DNA of 64,000 nucleotides from Sphingopyxis sp. LC363 (GCF_000756385.1 NZ_JNFC01000006.1:1-64000), one strand, 5' to 3'; shown: positions 8,621 through 18,234, counted from the stretch's first letter. Notes: generated by a model not told the origin, from the letters alone. Numbers and translations are program-made.

Positions 8621-10012
8621 ATGCGCGAGATACCGACGAAACCCGATGTTGCGCCCATCGCCGGCTCTGTGACGGATTTGTCCGATCTGCTTTCCCTGTT
8701 GATGCTGCGCATCGTTGGCGCCGGCGCGCTTTCCGGTTTGTCGCGCCTTTCGGGCGGGGCGAATATGGAGAGCTGGTCGTTCGACTGGCGGGCGGAGGGC
8801 CGGACGGCGGGTTATGTCCTGCGCCGCGCGCCATCGGCCGCCTATATGGCCGATCGTCCGTTCGGGCATCGCGACGAGGCGGCGCTGGTGATGGCGGCCT
8901 GCGCGGCGGGGGTTCGGGCGCCGGAGGTGGTGGGGGTGCTGGAGCCGGGCGACGCTCTCGGCACCGGCTATGTGATGCGGCGGGGGGGCGGCGAGGGGTC
9001 GCCGGCGGAGATATTGGCCGATCCGCCCGCGTCGTTGCTCGGGGATCTCGGCCGCGAGCTGGCGCATATTCACGCCATTCCGCTGGAGACGGTTCCCGAT
9101 GCGATCCCGCCGATGGACACGGGCGCGGCGCTCGCCGAGCTCAAGGCGCGCTTTCTGTCTTACGGCGGCGACCGCCCGGCGATCGCGCTCGCGATCCGCT
9201 GGTGCGAGGATCATCTGCCCGACCCGGCGCCGCCGGTGCTGGTGCACGGCGACTACCGGATGGGCAACGTGATGGCGGGAGTGGACGGCCTGGCCGCGGT
9301 GCTCGACTGGGAGCTGGCGCACCGGGGCGACGCGCACGAGGATCTGGCGTTCGGCTGCATGAGCGTGTGGCGCTTTGGACAGCTGGACAGGCCCGCGTTC
9401 GGGCTCGGCAGCCTCGACGATTATTTTGCGGCCTATGAGGGCGCCGGCGGGACGCGTGTCGACGTGGACCGTTTTCGCTTCTGGCTCGTCTACCGGACGC
9501 TCTGGTGGGCGCTTGGGTGCCTGCAGATGGGGCAGGCATGGCGGAGCGGCGCCGACAAGACGGTCGAGCGCGTCGTCGTCGGGCGGCGGACGGCCGAGCA
9601 GGAGCTCGACCTCGTCCGGCTGATCGAGGCGGAGGCGCCCGATGCCGAGCGCGACCGGGCGCTTTCCGCGTCGCTGGATGCCGCACCCGCGCCGATGGGC
9701 GAGCCGACCAATGCCGAGATGGTCGAGGCGGTGCGCGACTGGATCGCGAGCGCGATCAAGCCGGCGTCCGAGGGGCACGCCAAGTTCGAGGCGGTGGTCG
9801 CGATGAACGCGCTCGGTATCGTGCTGCGCGATCTGGGCGCCGGATGCCGCGCGGAGGACAAGGCGCTCGCGGATGCCCTGCTGTCGGGCGAGCGGACGCT
9901 TGCCGAGGCCGGGCTGCTCGCAAAGCTGCGGCGCGATGTGCTCGACAAATGCGCGGTCGACAGCCCCAAATATGCGCCGCTGGCCGCGGCGCGCGCGGCG
10001 TGGCGCGGATAA
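8621..10012 (+). CDS. APH-fold phosphotransferase (LvaA/ACAD10-kinase-like) with C-terminal domain
   Basis: 463-aa protein. Residues about 40-330 are an aminoglycoside-phosphotransferase fold with the catalytic HGDYRMGNVM box (HxDxxxxN) and the Mg-binding LDWE. The last ~110 residues form a separate alpha-helical domain, recognised as DUF6285-like. The ATG has AGCAGG just upstream and is preferred to an in-frame GTG 15 bp earlier. An acyl-CoA dehydrogenase follows after 21 bp. The same pairing occurs in Pseudomonas LvaA/LvaC and animal ACAD10/11, where a 4-hydroxyacyl-CoA is phosphorylated before elimination. A role on a hydroxyacyl-CoA is therefore likely, antibiotic modification unlikely. 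Confidence 0.85.
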   Translation: MREIPTKPDVAPIAGSVTDLSDLLSLLMLRIVGAGALSGLSRLSGGANMESWSFDWRAEGRTAGYVLRRAPSAAYMADRPFGHRDEAALVMAACAAGVRAPEVVGVLEPGDALGTGYVMRRGGGEGSPAEILADPPASLLGDLGRELAHIHAIPLETVPDAIPPMDTGAALAELKARFLSYGGDRPAIALAIRWCEDHLPDPAPPVLVHGDYRMGNVMAGVDGLAAVLDWELAHRGDAHEDLAFGCMSVWRFGQLDRPAFGLGSLDDYFAAYEGAGGTRVDVDRFRFWLVYRTLWWALGCLQMGQAWRSGADKTVERVVVGRRTAEQELDLVRLIEAEAPDAERDRALSASLDAAPAPMGEPTNAEMVEAVRDWIASAIKPASEGHAKFEAVVAMNALGIVLRDLGAGCRAEDKALADALLSGERTLAEAGLLAKLRRDVLDKCAVDSPKYAPLAAARAAWRG

Positions 10013-10033
10013 GATAGATTAGGGAGAGAGACG

Positions 10034-11329
10034 ATGGATTTTGCGATGCCCGCCGACCTTGCGGCCTATCTGGACGAGCTCGATCGCTTTATCGCGGCCG
10101 AGATCAAGCCGCTCGAGCTTGCGGACGACAATATCCGCTTTTTCGACCATCGCCGCGAGCATGCGCGCACCGACTGGGACAATCAGGGGCTGCCGCGGCA
10201 CGAGTGGGAAGAGCTGCTCAAGGCCGCGACGCGCAAAGCCGACGCCGCGGGCCACTGGCGTTTTTCGGCGCCGAAGAAATATGGCGGCAAGGACGGCAGC
10301 AACCTGTGGATGGCGGTGATCCGCGAGCATCTGGCGGCGAAGGGGCTGGGGCTGCACAACGACCTTCAGAACGAGCACAGCATCGTCGGCAACTTCCCCT
10401 TTGTGGAGATGTTCGAACAGTTCGGGGTCAGCGACGAACAGAAGGCCGAGTTCATCCTCGGCGGGTTCGAGGGCAGGCGGCGCACCGCCTTCGGCCTGAC
10501 CGAACCCGATCACGGCAGCGACGCGACGCATATGGAGACGCGCGGCGTGCGAGAAACGCGCGATGGCGTCGACGGCTGGCGCATCGACGGGCGCAAGATG
10601 TGGATCACCGGCATGCACGTCGCGACGCACTGCGCGACCTTTTGCCGCACGAGCGGCGCCGACGGGAATGCGAAGGGCATCACCTGCCTGCTCGTGCCGA
10701 CGGGAACGCCGGGGATGAGCGTCGACGAATATATGTGGACGTTCAACATGCCGACCGACCATCCGCGCATGACGTTCACCGATGTGTGGGTGCCCGACAG
10801 CGCGCGGCTCGGCCCCGAGGGCGGCGCGCTCGCGATCGCGCAAAGCTTCGTCCACCAGAACCGCATTCGCCAGGCGGCAAGCTCGCTGGGCGCCGCCGTC
10901 TACTGCATCGAGGAGAGCGTGAAATACGCCCGGACGCGCAAGCCGTTCGGCGAGGCGCTGGCGAAGAACCAGGCGATCCAGTTCCCGCTCGTCGAGCTGG
11001 CAACGCAGGCCGAGATGCTGCGCCTGCTCATCCGCAAAACCGCGTGGGATATGGACAACACGCCGCACAAGGAAATCGAGCGCACGCTGTCCGACAAGGT
11101 CAGCATGTGCAACTATTGGGCGAACCGCCTTGTCTGCGAAGCCGCCGACCGCGCCATGCAGGTCCACGGCGGCATCGGATACTCGCGCCACAAACCCTTC
11201 GAACATATCTATCGCCACCATCGTCGCTATCGCATCACCGAAGGCGCCGAAGAGATTCAGATGCGGAAAGTCGCAGCCTATCTCTTCGGTTATCTGGGGC
11301 CCCGGAAAGAGACGCTGGGGAAATTGTGA
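10034..11329 (+). CDS. Acyl-CoA dehydrogenase, ACAD11/LvaC-like
   Basis: 431-aa FAD enzyme of the acyl-CoA dehydrogenase fold. Landmarks: [13 protein letters not shown] in the middle domain, [19 protein letters not shown] for the flavin/CoA region, [23 protein letters not shown], and [10 protein letters not shown] with a Glu at the position of the MCAD catalytic base. Preceded by the APH-fold kinase in the same operon. In the LvaA/LvaC precedent the partner converts a 4-phosphoacyl-CoA to the enoyl-CoA. Ends with TGA overlapping the next gene's GTG. Confidence 0.92.
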   Translation: MDFAMPADLAAYLDELDRFIAAEIKPLELADDNIRFFDHRREHARTDWDNQGLPRHEWEELLKAATRKADAAGHWRFSAPKKYGGKDGSNLWMAVIREHLAAKGLGLHNDLQNEHSIVGNFPFVEMFEQFGVSDEQKAEFILGGFEGRRRTAFGLTEPDHGSDATHMETRGVRETRDGVDGWRIDGRKMWITGMHVATHCATFCRTSGADGNAKGITCLLVPTGTPGMSVDEYMWTFNMPTDHPRMTFTDVWVPDSARLGPEGGALAIAQSFVHQNRIRQAASSLGAAVYCIEESVKYARTRKPFGEALAKNQAIQFPLVELATQAEMLRLLIRKTAWDMDNTPHKEIERTLSDKVSMCNYWANRLVCEAADRAMQVHGGIGYSRHKPFEHIYRHHRRYRITEGAEEIQMRKVAAYLFGYLGPRKETLGKL

Positions 11330-12738
11330 CCCGCCCGCGCACGCTTTACGACAAGATATGGGATGCGCACGCCGTCGCCGAGGACGATGGCGAGACCCTG
11401 CTCTATATCGACCTGCACCTGCTGCACGAGGTCACGTCGCCTCAGGCCTTTGCCGGCCTTGTGGCCGCGGGGCGGGCGGTGCGGCGTCCCGAGCGCGCGC
11501 TGGCCCTGTCCGACCATAATGTCCCGACGGCGGGGCAGGCGGCAGGACCTGCGGGGGTCGCCGACCGCGAGGCGCGCGCGCAGCTCGAAGTGCTGGTCGA
11601 AAATACGCGTCATTTCGGGATCGAGAATTTCCCGATGGGCGATCCGCGCGGCGGGATCGTCCATGTCGTCGGCCCCGAACAGGGGCGCTCGCAGCCGGGG
11701 ATGACGATCGTCTGCGGCGACAGCCACACCTCGACCCACGGCGCGTTCGGTGCGCTCGCCTTCGGGATCGGAACGTCGGAGGTCGAACATGTGCTGGCGA
11801 CGCAGACGATCCGCCAGCGCCGCTCGCGCAACATGCGCGTGCGCGTCGAGGGCGCGCTGGCGCCGCATGTCCATGCCAAGGATCTCGCGCTTCATTTGCT
11901 CGGCACGATCGGCGTCGACGGCGCGGGGGGGCATGTCATCGAATATGCCGGCGAGGCCGTGCGGGCGCTGTCGATGGAAGCGCGGATGACGCTGTGCAAC
12001 CTCAGCATCGAAATGGGCGCGCGCGCCGGACTGGTCGCGCCCGATGCGACGACGCTCGCCTATCTGAAGGGCCGCCCTGCGGCGCCGCGCGGTGACGCTT
12101 GGGAGGCAGCCGCGGCGCGCTGGGCGGCGCTGGCGAGCGACGCCGGTGCGGCATTCGACCGCGAACTGCAATTTGATGCCCGCGATGTGCGGCCGATGGT
12201 GAGCTGGGGGACCAACCCGTCGCAGGTCGTCGCGATCGACGATCCCGTTCCCCACCCGGCGGCGCTGGCCGATCCCGACGCGCGCGCCGCGGCCGAGCGG
12301 GCGCTCGCCTATATGGACCTTGCCGCCGGGCGGGCGATTGCCGGCCAGCGGCTCGACCGCATTTTCATCGGCAGCTGCACCAACAGCCGGATCGAGGATT
12401 TGCGCATCGCCGCCGACATTGTGCGCGGACGCCGCGTCGCGCCGCACGTCCGCGCGATGGTCGTGCCGGGATCGGGACTGGTCAAGAGACAGGCCGAGGC
12501 GGAGGGTGTCGCCGACACGCTGCGCGCCGCGGGGTTCGACTGGCGCGAGCCCGGCTGTTCGATGTGCGTCGGAATGAACGCCGACCGGCTCAACCCCGGC
12601 GAACGCTGCGCCGCGACCTCGAACCGCAATTTCGAGAATCGCCAGGGGCGCGGTGGGCGCACCCACCTGATGAGCCCGGCGCTCGCGGCGGCGAGTGCGA
12701 TTGCGGGCTGTATCGCGTCGCCCGAAATGCTGGGCTAG
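11326..12738 (+). CDS. leuC: Isopropylmalate dehydratase large-subunit family (LeuC-like)
   Basis: 470-aa aconitase-superfamily large subunit. [4Fe-4S] cysteines appear in GSCTNSR and [52 protein letters not shown] and [21 protein letters not shown] are all LeuC hallmarks. The GTG start overlaps the upstream TGA (GTGA), so it is coupled to the dehydrogenase gene. As part of a CoA-ester island this may be a catabolic paralogue that hydrates an alkylmaleate or citraconate-type acid instead of making leucine; sequence alone does not decide. Confidence 0.88.
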   Translation: MTRPRTLYDKIWDAHAVAEDDGETLLYIDLHLLHEVTSPQAFAGLVAAGRAVRRPERALALSDHNVPTAGQAAGPAGVADREARAQLEVLVENTRHFGIENFPMGDPRGGIVHVVGPEQGRSQPGMTIVCGDSHTSTHGAFGALAFGIGTSEVEHVLATQTIRQRRSRNMRVRVEGALAPHVHAKDLALHLLGTIGVDGAGGHVIEYAGEAVRALSMEARMTLCNLSIEMGARAGLVAPDATTLAYLKGRPAAPRGDAWEAAAARWAALASDAGAAFDRELQFDARDVRPMVSWGTNPSQVVAIDDPVPHPAALADPDARAAAERALAYMDLAAGRAIAGQRLDRIFIGSCTNSRIEDLRIAADIVRGRRVAPHVRAMVVPGSGLVKRQAEAEGVADTLRAAGFDWREPGCSMCVGMNADRLNPGERCAATSNRNFENRQGRGGRTHLMSPALAAASAIAGCIASPEMLG

Positions 12739-13319
12739 AGCGCCGCTTCGAACCGCGCGATGGCGTCGGCATGACGCAGCGTGCGGGCGATATCGTCGAG
12801 TCCCTCCATCAATATGCGCCGGTCGTCGGGATCGACGTTGAAAGCGATCGTTTCGCCCGAGGCGAGGCGGATGCGCTGCACTTCGAGGTCGACCTCGATG
12901 GGCGCATATTGCGCAGCTTCGATCTCGCCGCGCAGTCGGGCGCAACATTCATCGGGCAAGCGAACCAGCAGCAGGCCGTTCTTGCGCGCATTGCCCGCGA
13001 AGATATCGCCGAAACTCGGCGCGATGACGCAGCGGATGCCGAAATCGGTGAGCGCCCACACTGCATGTTCGCGCGACGAGCCGCATCCGAAATTGCGGTC
13101 GGCGACCAGAATCCGCGCGTCGCGGCAGGCAGGCCGGTTGAGAATGAAATCCGCGCGTTCGCGACCATCCCCGTCGAAGCGCAGCTCGCGGAAGAGATGG
13201 CGGCCCAGGCCCGAACGCGTCAGCGCCTTCATATATTCGGCGGGAATGATCATGTCCGTGTCGACATTGGCGAGCGGCAAGGGCGCCGCGACCGCTTTCG
13301 TCCGAATGAATTTTTGCAC
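12735..13319 (-). CDS. leuD: Isopropylmalate dehydratase small-subunit family (LeuD-like)
   Basis: 194-aa small (swivel) subunit with [13 protein letters not shown] at the N terminus and [15 protein letters not shown], the substrate-recognition segment. It should pair with the LeuC-like protein to form a heterodimeric dehydratase. The GTG start has GGAGG upstream. Unusually it is on the opposite strand to leuC, with the two 3' ends overlapping by 4 bp (CTAG). Its promoter carries operator site 2 only 14 bp from the start. Confidence 0.88.
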   Translation of the reverse strand: MQKFIRTKAVAAPLPLANVDTDMIIPAEYMKALTRSGLGRHLFRELRFDGDGRERADFILNRPACRDARILVADRNFGCGSSREHAVWALTDFGIRCVIAPSFGDIFAGNARKNGLLLVRLPDECCARLRGEIEAAQYAPIEVDLEVQRIRLASGETIAFNVDPDDRRILMEGLDDIARTLRHADAIARFEAAL

Positions 13320-13332
13320 ATCGCCTCCATTA

Positions 13333-13348
13333 ACTTAGCATTCTAAGT
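13333..13348. promoter_or_regulatory. Island operator site 2 (ACTTAGCATTCTAAGT)
   Basis: Best full-length match to the island palindrome: 6-base arms ACTTAG/CTAAGT around CATT. Sits just upstream of the leuD ribosome site and about 155 bp from the MarR gene on the other strand. Confidence 0.85.
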
Positions 13349-13504
13349 ATATCGATCGACGAATCTTGTCCAACATTATCGCGGGGTTGGAACGGCGACA
13401 GGACAGGACGCGACGACGAAGATGGTTGCCGCGCGAACCTTCGCGTCCTAAGATTTGATACGCGGCGGGGTCGGCACCCGGCGCCGCGACAGGGGAGCAG
13501 GATT

Positions 13505-14011
13505 TTGGTCAAGAAAACAAAGGATTATCGGCATCCTGCCGAATATTACACCGATCCTGAAAACAGCATCGGCTACCTCGCGCGCGTCGTCTTCCGCTCC
13601 TTTTCGCGGCTGCTCGAACGCCGCACGCTGACGCATGACGTGTCGGCGGGGCAGTGGCGTTTCCTGCGCCAGCTGTGGCGCGAGGACGGCATTACCCAGC
13701 GCGAACTCAGCGAACGCGTCGGGATGCGCGAGCCGACCACCGTCGTCGCGCTGAAAGGGCTGGAAAAGGCCGGGCTGATCACGCGCAAGAAGACCGCCGA
13801 CGACCGGCGCAAGACCTTCATCCATCTGACTCCGCACGCCAAGAAGCTCGAGTTAATCCTCGCGCCGATGAACGCCGAGATCCACGAGATCGCGACCAAG
13901 GGCATGAGCGACGAGGAGGTCGAGGTGTTGCAGGGGCTGATGCGCCGCGTGATCGACAATCTCGCCGACGAAACGCGCAAGCTCGCGGTGCTTTCGGACA
14001 TCAAGGCCTGA
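13505..14011 (+). CDS. MarR-family transcriptional regulator 1
   Basis: 168-aa winged-helix regulator. Recognition region QRELSERVGMREPTTVVALKGLEKAGLI and wing KTADDRRKTFIHLT are typical of MarR proteins. TTG start chosen because GGGGAGCAGGA precedes it and no ATG or GTG fits. MarR proteins bind short palindromes as dimers and usually release DNA on binding an aromatic acid or acyl-CoA. It is one of two candidates for the protein reading the nine island operators. Operator 2 lies upstream and operator 3 directly downstream. Confidence 0.9.
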   Translation: MVKKTKDYRHPAEYYTDPENSIGYLARVVFRSFSRLLERRTLTHDVSAGQWRFLRQLWREDGITQRELSERVGMREPTTVVALKGLEKAGLITRKKTADDRRKTFIHLTPHAKKLELILAPMNAEIHEIATKGMSDEEVEVLQGLMRRVIDNLADETRKLAVLSDIKA

Positions 14012-14040
14012 CCGCTTGATCTTGCCGCGACCGGACAATA

Positions 14041-14056
14041 AGTTAGTATTCTAATC
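14041..14056. promoter_or_regulatory. Island operator site 3 (AGTTAGTATTCTAATC)
   Basis: TTAG-TATT-CTAA core ending 20 bp before the flavin reductase start; the outer bases are weaker than in site 2. Confidence 0.72.
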
Positions 14057-14075
14057 ATATTGTCCGGGAGGAAAA

Positions 14076-14651
14076 ATGACCAGCATCGCCGTCATCGTCG
14101 GGAGCATTCGCGAGGGATCCTATAACCGCGCGTTGGGCGAACTTGCCGCCGCGAGCCTCGAAGCGCAGGGCGCAAGCGTCACGCGGGTCGATCTCGCGGC
14201 GTTCGACCTGCCGCTTTATTCGGCGGCGCTTGAAGCCGGTGCCTTTCCGCCCGATGCGCTGAAGCTCAAGGCGCTGTTCGCCGCGCAGGATGGGCTGCTG
14301 TTCGTGTCGCCCGAATATAATGGTTCGCTGCCGCCGCTGCTCAAGAATGCGATCGACTGGGCGTCGCGGCCCACCGGCGATGAGGGACTTGTCGCGCTCT
14401 CCGCCTATCGCGGCAAGGCGGCGGCGATCATGTCGGCGTCGATCAGCCCGTTCGGGGGGCTGCGCGGGCTGATGCACCTGCGCCAGATCTTGTCGACGAT
14501 CCAGATGCTCGTGATCCCCGAACAGGTGCTGGTGCCGAACGCGCACGCCGCCTTTGCCGAGGATGGCAGTCTGAAGGAGCCGTTGCCCGCGTCGCTGGTG
14601 GATATGACCGCCGCGCGGCTGGTCGCCGTCGCGAAGGCGCTTGCCGTCTAG
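14076..14651 (+). CDS. NADPH-dependent FMN reductase family protein
   Basis: 191-aa flavodoxin-like reductase. GSIREGSYNRALGEL (phosphate loop) and FVSPEYNGSLPPLLKNAIDWASR are the family signatures. It may supply reduced flavin or reduce a quinone or other electrophile. Good ribosome site (GGGAGGAAAA). Has its own island operator. Its stop overlaps the end of the convergent second MarR gene by 4 bp. Confidence 0.9.
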   Translation: MTSIAVIVGSIREGSYNRALGELAAASLEAQGASVTRVDLAAFDLPLYSAALEAGAFPPDALKLKALFAAQDGLLFVSPEYNGSLPPLLKNAIDWASRPTGDEGLVALSAYRGKAAAIMSASISPFGGLRGLMHLRQILSTIQMLVIPEQVLVPNAHAAFAEDGSLKEPLPASLVDMTAARLVAVAKALAV

Positions 14652-15100
14652 CGAGTGCGCGAAGTCGCGCGCGCGCGCGCGATATTGTCGCCCCAGTCGG
14701 CCTCGAGCGCGGCGAGCAGCGCGTCGAACTTGTCCTGACCCAAGCGGTCGGCGATCTGCGCGGTGAGCGCGTCCATCGAACGCTGCGCATCCTTGCGCAT
14801 GCGCGCGCCAAGGTCGGTCAGCGACACGATCATGTGGCGGCGGTCGTCGGGATCGACGTCGAGCCGAACGATGCCGAGCTTCACCATCTGGTTGATCGTG
14901 CTGTGGACCGCTTGCCGCGACACGCCGAGGTTGCGCGCGATGTCCGACGGGCGCACGACGCCGCTGACGATATTGGTCATTATCATCGATTGCGGGCGAT
15001 TGACGTCGGGCCAGCCATGATCGTGAAGCCGCGCTTGCAGCCCTTCGTCGAGCCAGCAGAAGCGTTGAAAAAGCGCGATGATAAGCTGGTTTGTGCGCAT
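14648..15100 (-). CDS. MarR-family transcriptional regulator 2
   Basis: 150-aa winged-helix protein with recognition region SDIARNLGVSRQAVHSTINQMVKLGIVRL and wing VDPDDRRHMIVSL. Divergent from the acyl-CoA ligase operon, with island operator 4 in the shared 143-bp region, an arrangement typical of autoregulating MarR repressors. It is an equal or better candidate than regulator 1 for the island-wide regulator. Confidence 0.9.
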   Translation of the reverse strand: MRTNQLIIALFQRFCWLDEGLQARLHDHGWPDVNRPQSMIMTNIVSGVVRPSDIARNLGVSRQAVHSTINQMVKLGIVRLDVDPDDRRHMIVSLTDLGARMRKDAQRSMDALTAQIADRLGQDKFDALLAALEADWGDNIARARATSRTR

Positions 15101-15202
15101 ATGACGCTATGTTGTGCCCCTGTTGCCGGCGGGTGCCGACATCGTCACGCTAGAAGAGCGATGCGGGCGAAGCAAGGCCGGGCGGCGTTGCAAAGGCAAA
15201 AT

Positions 15203-15218
15203 ACTTAGTATACTATCT
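15203..15218. promoter_or_regulatory. Island operator site 4 (ACTTAGTATACTATCT)
   Basis: Left arm ACTTAG perfect, right arm CTATCT degenerate. Located between MarR regulator 2 and the acyl-CoA ligase, 25 bp before the ligase start. Confidence 0.72.
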
Positions 15219-15243
15219 ATTCAGCGACGAGGGAGAGTGCCGC

Positions 15244-16878
15244 ATGGACGGGTTGATGCAGAATGTGCCGCTGACGGTCGACCGGATCATCGACCATGCG
15301 GCGAACTGGCACGGCGCGCGCGAGATCGTGTCGCGCGATGCCGAGGGGCGCGTCACCCGCGCGACCTATGCCGACATTCATGCCGACGCGAAGCGCGTGT
15401 CGAATGCGCTCGCCGCCGAAGGGATCAAGCCCGGCGACCGCGTCGCGACGATGGCGTGGAACGGCGCGCGGCACCTCGCCGCCTGGTATGGCGCGGCGGG
15501 GATGGGCGCGGTGCTCCACACCCTCAACCCGCGGCTGTTCCTCGAACAGATCGCCTATATCGCGAACCATGCCGGCGACCGGCTTCTGATCGCCGATCCC
15601 GCGACCGCCGAACTTGTCGAAGAGTTGCTGCCGCAGGTGCCATCGATCGAGAAGGTGATCTTTTTCTGCGACGCGGCGTCGTTGCCGAAAACCAGCTTTG
15701 CCGCGACCGCCTTCGACGACTGGATCGCGGGGCATCCGGCCGAATATGATTGGGGTGCATTCGACGAGAATGCCGCGTGCGGGCTTTGCTATACCAGCGG
15801 CACGACGGGCAATCCCAAGGGCGTGCTCTATTCGCACCGCTCCAATTACATCCATGCGCTGATGACGTTGCAGCGCGATGCGCTCGCGCTGTCGGCGCGC
15901 GACACCGTGCTGCTCGTCGTGCCGATGTATCACGCCAACGCTTGGGGCGTCGTCTATTCGGCGCCCGCGGTCGGTGCGAAGCTCGTGCTGCCCGGGCAGC
16001 GCATGGACGGCGAATCGATCTATAATCTGATCGAAGGGGAAGGCGTCACTTATTCCGCCGCGGTGCCGACGGTGTGGCAGATGCTGCTCACCTATATGCA
16101 GGAAAATGGGAAGCGTTTCACGACGCTGGAGCGCGTGACGATCGGCGGCTCGGCGTGCCCCGAATCGATCATCCGCACCTTCCGCGACGATTATGGCGTC
16201 GACGTCATACAGGGCTGGGGCATGACCGAAACCTCGCCGCTCGGCACCGTGTCGGTTCCCAATGCGGCGGTCGCGGCGAAGTCCGAACCCGAGCAGATGG
16301 CTTATAAGCTCAAGCAGGGGCGGCTGCTCTGCGGGCTGGAAATGAAGCTCGTCGACGACGCCGGTAGCCGGCTGCCGCACGACGGCAAGACCCCGGGGCG
16401 GCTGATGATCAAGGGGCCGACGATCGCGGGCGCCTATTATGGCGGCGAGGGCGGCGAGGTGCTCGACGACGAGGGTTTTTTCGATACCGGCGACGTCAGC
16501 ACGATCGATGCCGAAGGCTATATGCAGATCACCGACCGCGCCAAGGATGTCGTGAAGTCGGGCGGCGAGTGGATCAGCTCGATCGAGATCGAGAATATCG
16601 CGATGGGGCACGCCGCGGTCGCCAACGCCGCGGTCGTCGGGGTTGCGCATCCCAAATGGGACGAGCGGCCGATCCTGCTGTGCCAGCTCAAAGAGGGCGC
16701 GAACGCCTGCGCTGAGGATTTGAAGGCCTATCTCGACGGCAAGATCGCGCGCTGGTGGATGCCCGACGACGTGCTGTTTGTCGATGAAATCCCGCTCGGC
16801 CCGACTGGCAAGATCGATAAAAAGGCCATTCGCGCCGGGCTGGAAGGCTACAAGCTGCCTTTCGAGGTTACGCGCTGA
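15244..16878 (+). CDS. AMP-forming acyl-CoA synthetase 1
   Basis: 544-aa ANL-superfamily ligase. P-loop-like YTSGTTGNPKGVLYSHRS (about 182-199), GWGMTETSPLG (A5), DTGDV and TDRAKDVVKSGGEWISS (A7/A8 hinge), and PTGKIDKKAIR with the adenylation lysine (A10). Activates a carboxylic acid to its CoA thioester, most like medium-chain fatty-acid-CoA ligases. First gene of an operon continuing through the hydrolase, kinase, enolase-like and dehydrogenase genes. Confidence 0.93.
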   Translation: MDGLMQNVPLTVDRIIDHAANWHGAREIVSRDAEGRVTRATYADIHADAKRVSNALAAEGIKPGDRVATMAWNGARHLAAWYGAAGMGAVLHTLNPRLFLEQIAYIANHAGDRLLIADPATAELVEELLPQVPSIEKVIFFCDAASLPKTSFAATAFDDWIAGHPAEYDWGAFDENAACGLCYTSGTTGNPKGVLYSHRSNYIHALMTLQRDALALSARDTVLLVVPMYHANAWGVVYSAPAVGAKLVLPGQRMDGESIYNLIEGEGVTYSAAVPTVWQMLLTYMQENGKRFTTLERVTIGGSACPESIIRTFRDDYGVDVIQGWGMTETSPLGTVSVPNAAVAAKSEPEQMAYKLKQGRLLCGLEMKLVDDAGSRLPHDGKTPGRLMIKGPTIAGAYYGGEGGEVLDDEGFFDTGDVSTIDAEGYMQITDRAKDVVKSGGEWISSIEIENIAMGHAAVANAAVVGVAHPKWDERPILLCQLKEGANACAEDLKAYLDGKIARWWMPDDVLFVDEIPLGPTGKIDKKAIRAGLEGYKLPFEVTR

Positions 16879-16892
16879 GATGGTTCCCATTT

Positions 16893-16970
16893 TCGTCATC
16901 CCGGACTTGATCCGGGATCCATTCAACCAGCGCCGAGGCAATGGATCCCGGATCAAGTCCGGGATGACGA
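16893..16970. repeat. REP-like inverted pair (31-bp arms)
   Basis: Two 31-base arms (16893-16923 and 16940-16970) are exact reverse complements separated by 16 bases; each arm itself contains the palindromic core CCCGGACTTGATCCGGG-type sequence. It lies in the 117-bp gap between the ligase and hydrolase genes without interrupting either. Typical of dispersed intergenic elements in sphingomonads. Confidence 0.85.
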
Positions 16971-16995
16971 TGCGATATAACAGACAGGAGAGACG

Positions 16996-18126
16996 ATGAT
17001 GGACCCGAACGGGATCGAAGGACTGGACGCGCAATTTATCGGGCGCATATCGCCGACCGCGCCGCGCATTCAGGCGGGCGGGCATCCGTGCCAGGGCATT
17101 TACTGGACCGAAAGCAGCAAGCGGCCGAAGGTCGCGATCATCGCGACACACTATAATGTCGATTTCTCCGAACATTATATCGCCCCCTATTTCGCGCGGC
17201 AGGGTTTCGGTTTCCTCGGCTGGAACACGCGCTATCGCGGCGTCGAGGACCAATTCCTGCTCGAACATGCGGTGCTCGATATCGGCGTCGGCATGAAGTG
17301 GCTCAAAGAAGAGGCGGGGGTCGAGCAGATCGTCATTCTTGGCAATTCGGGCGGCGGCTCCTTGATGGGCGCCTATCAGGCCGAGGCGATCGCGCCGACG
17401 CTGACCGATCGCCTGCCGTCGGCCGGGCAGGATGCGCTCGCGCAGCTCGTCAAGGGCGACCTCTACATCAGCTTCAACGCGCATCAGGGGCGCCCCGAAG
17501 TGCTGACCGACTGGATGGACGCATCGGTGATCGACGAGAATGATCCGACGCTGACCGATCCCGAACTCGATCCGTTCAATCCCGACAACGGGCCGCCCTA
17601 TTCGGACGCGTTCATCGAAAAATATCGCGCCGCGCAGCGCGCGCGCAACCAGCGCATCACCGACTGGGCGAAGGCCGAACTGAAGCGGTTGAACGACGCG
17701 GGCATTCCCGACCGCATCTTCCCGATGTTCCGTTGCTGGGGCGATATCCGCTGCGTCGATCCCGCGATCGACCCGTCGGACCGCAAGCCCAATTGGTGCT
17801 ATCGCGGCGACCCCGCGATCGCGAACCGCACGCCGAGCATCGGGCGCGCTAATACGATCAAGACCTGGCTCAACATGTGGAGCCTCGAAACCTCGCCGTG
17901 CCAGGGCCAGCCGCATCTCGCGAAGCACGACACGCCCGCGCTCGTGGTTCAGGGCACCGCCGACACCGGCGTTTTCCCGAGCGACGCGCGCAAAATCTTC
18001 GATTTCCTCGGGAGCAGCGACAAGAAGCTCGAATTGATCCCCGGCGCGCATTATTTCGAGGACTCGATCGAGGAGCGGCAGAATGCCGCCGACCTCGTCG
18101 GCGCCTGGATCCGGGAGAAGCTGTAA
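16996..18126 (+). CDS. Alpha/beta hydrolase
   Basis: 376-aa alpha/beta-hydrolase fold protein. Nucleophile elbow GNSGGGS (Ser118), acid in QGTADTGVF and general-base His in GAHYFED complete a catalytic triad in the expected order. A ~150-residue insertion between strands could form the lid. No signal peptide, so cytoplasmic. May cleave an ester, thioester or C-C bond in the island's pathway; the reaction is not predictable. Double ATG start with AGGAGA upstream. Confidence 0.85.
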   Translation: MMDPNGIEGLDAQFIGRISPTAPRIQAGGHPCQGIYWTESSKRPKVAIIATHYNVDFSEHYIAPYFARQGFGFLGWNTRYRGVEDQFLLEHAVLDIGVGMKWLKEEAGVEQIVILGNSGGGSLMGAYQAEAIAPTLTDRLPSAGQDALAQLVKGDLYISFNAHQGRPEVLTDWMDASVIDENDPTLTDPELDPFNPDNGPPYSDAFIEKYRAAQRARNQRITDWAKAELKRLNDAGIPDRIFPMFRCWGDIRCVDPAIDPSDRKPNWCYRGDPAIANRTPSIGRANTIKTWLNMWSLETSPCQGQPHLAKHDTPALVVQGTADTGVFPSDARKIFDFLGSSDKKLELIPGAHYFEDSIEERQNAADLVGAWIREKL

Positions 18127-18140
18127 TTTGCGACGCATAT

Positions 18141-18234
18141 CACCCTCTCCCTTCCGGCGCTTCGCGCCTCCCTCCCTCTCCCATTGGGAGAGGGAAGGGG
18201 CCCACTGGCCCCGCCGGTGGGAAGGGTGAGGGTG
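18141..18234. repeat. Nested intergenic inverted repeat
   Basis: Outer arms CACCCTCTCCCTTCC and GGAAGGGTGAGGGTG nearly pair. Inside, CCCTCTCCC-ATT-GGGAGAGGG (18174-18194) is a perfect 9-bp hairpin. It fills the gap between the hydrolase and kinase genes and looks like a dispersed sphingomonad intergenic repeat. Confidence 0.75.

Noticed and set aside
8621..10012. Aminoglycoside resistance kinase
   Set aside because: Operon context with an acyl-CoA dehydrogenase and the extra C-terminal domain fit metabolic kinases of the LvaA/ACAD10 type.
10204..12738. Reading the LeuC-like frame from a start inside the acyl-CoA dehydrogenase
   Set aside because: Family similarity begins at the GTG overlapping the dehydrogenase stop; the upstream part is the shifted frame of the dehydrogenase gene.
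15217..18138. Minus-strand open frame of over 970 codons opposite acyl-CoA ligase 1 and the hydrolase
   Set aside because: It spans two real genes and the repeat between them, has low-complexity composition and no recognisable domain.
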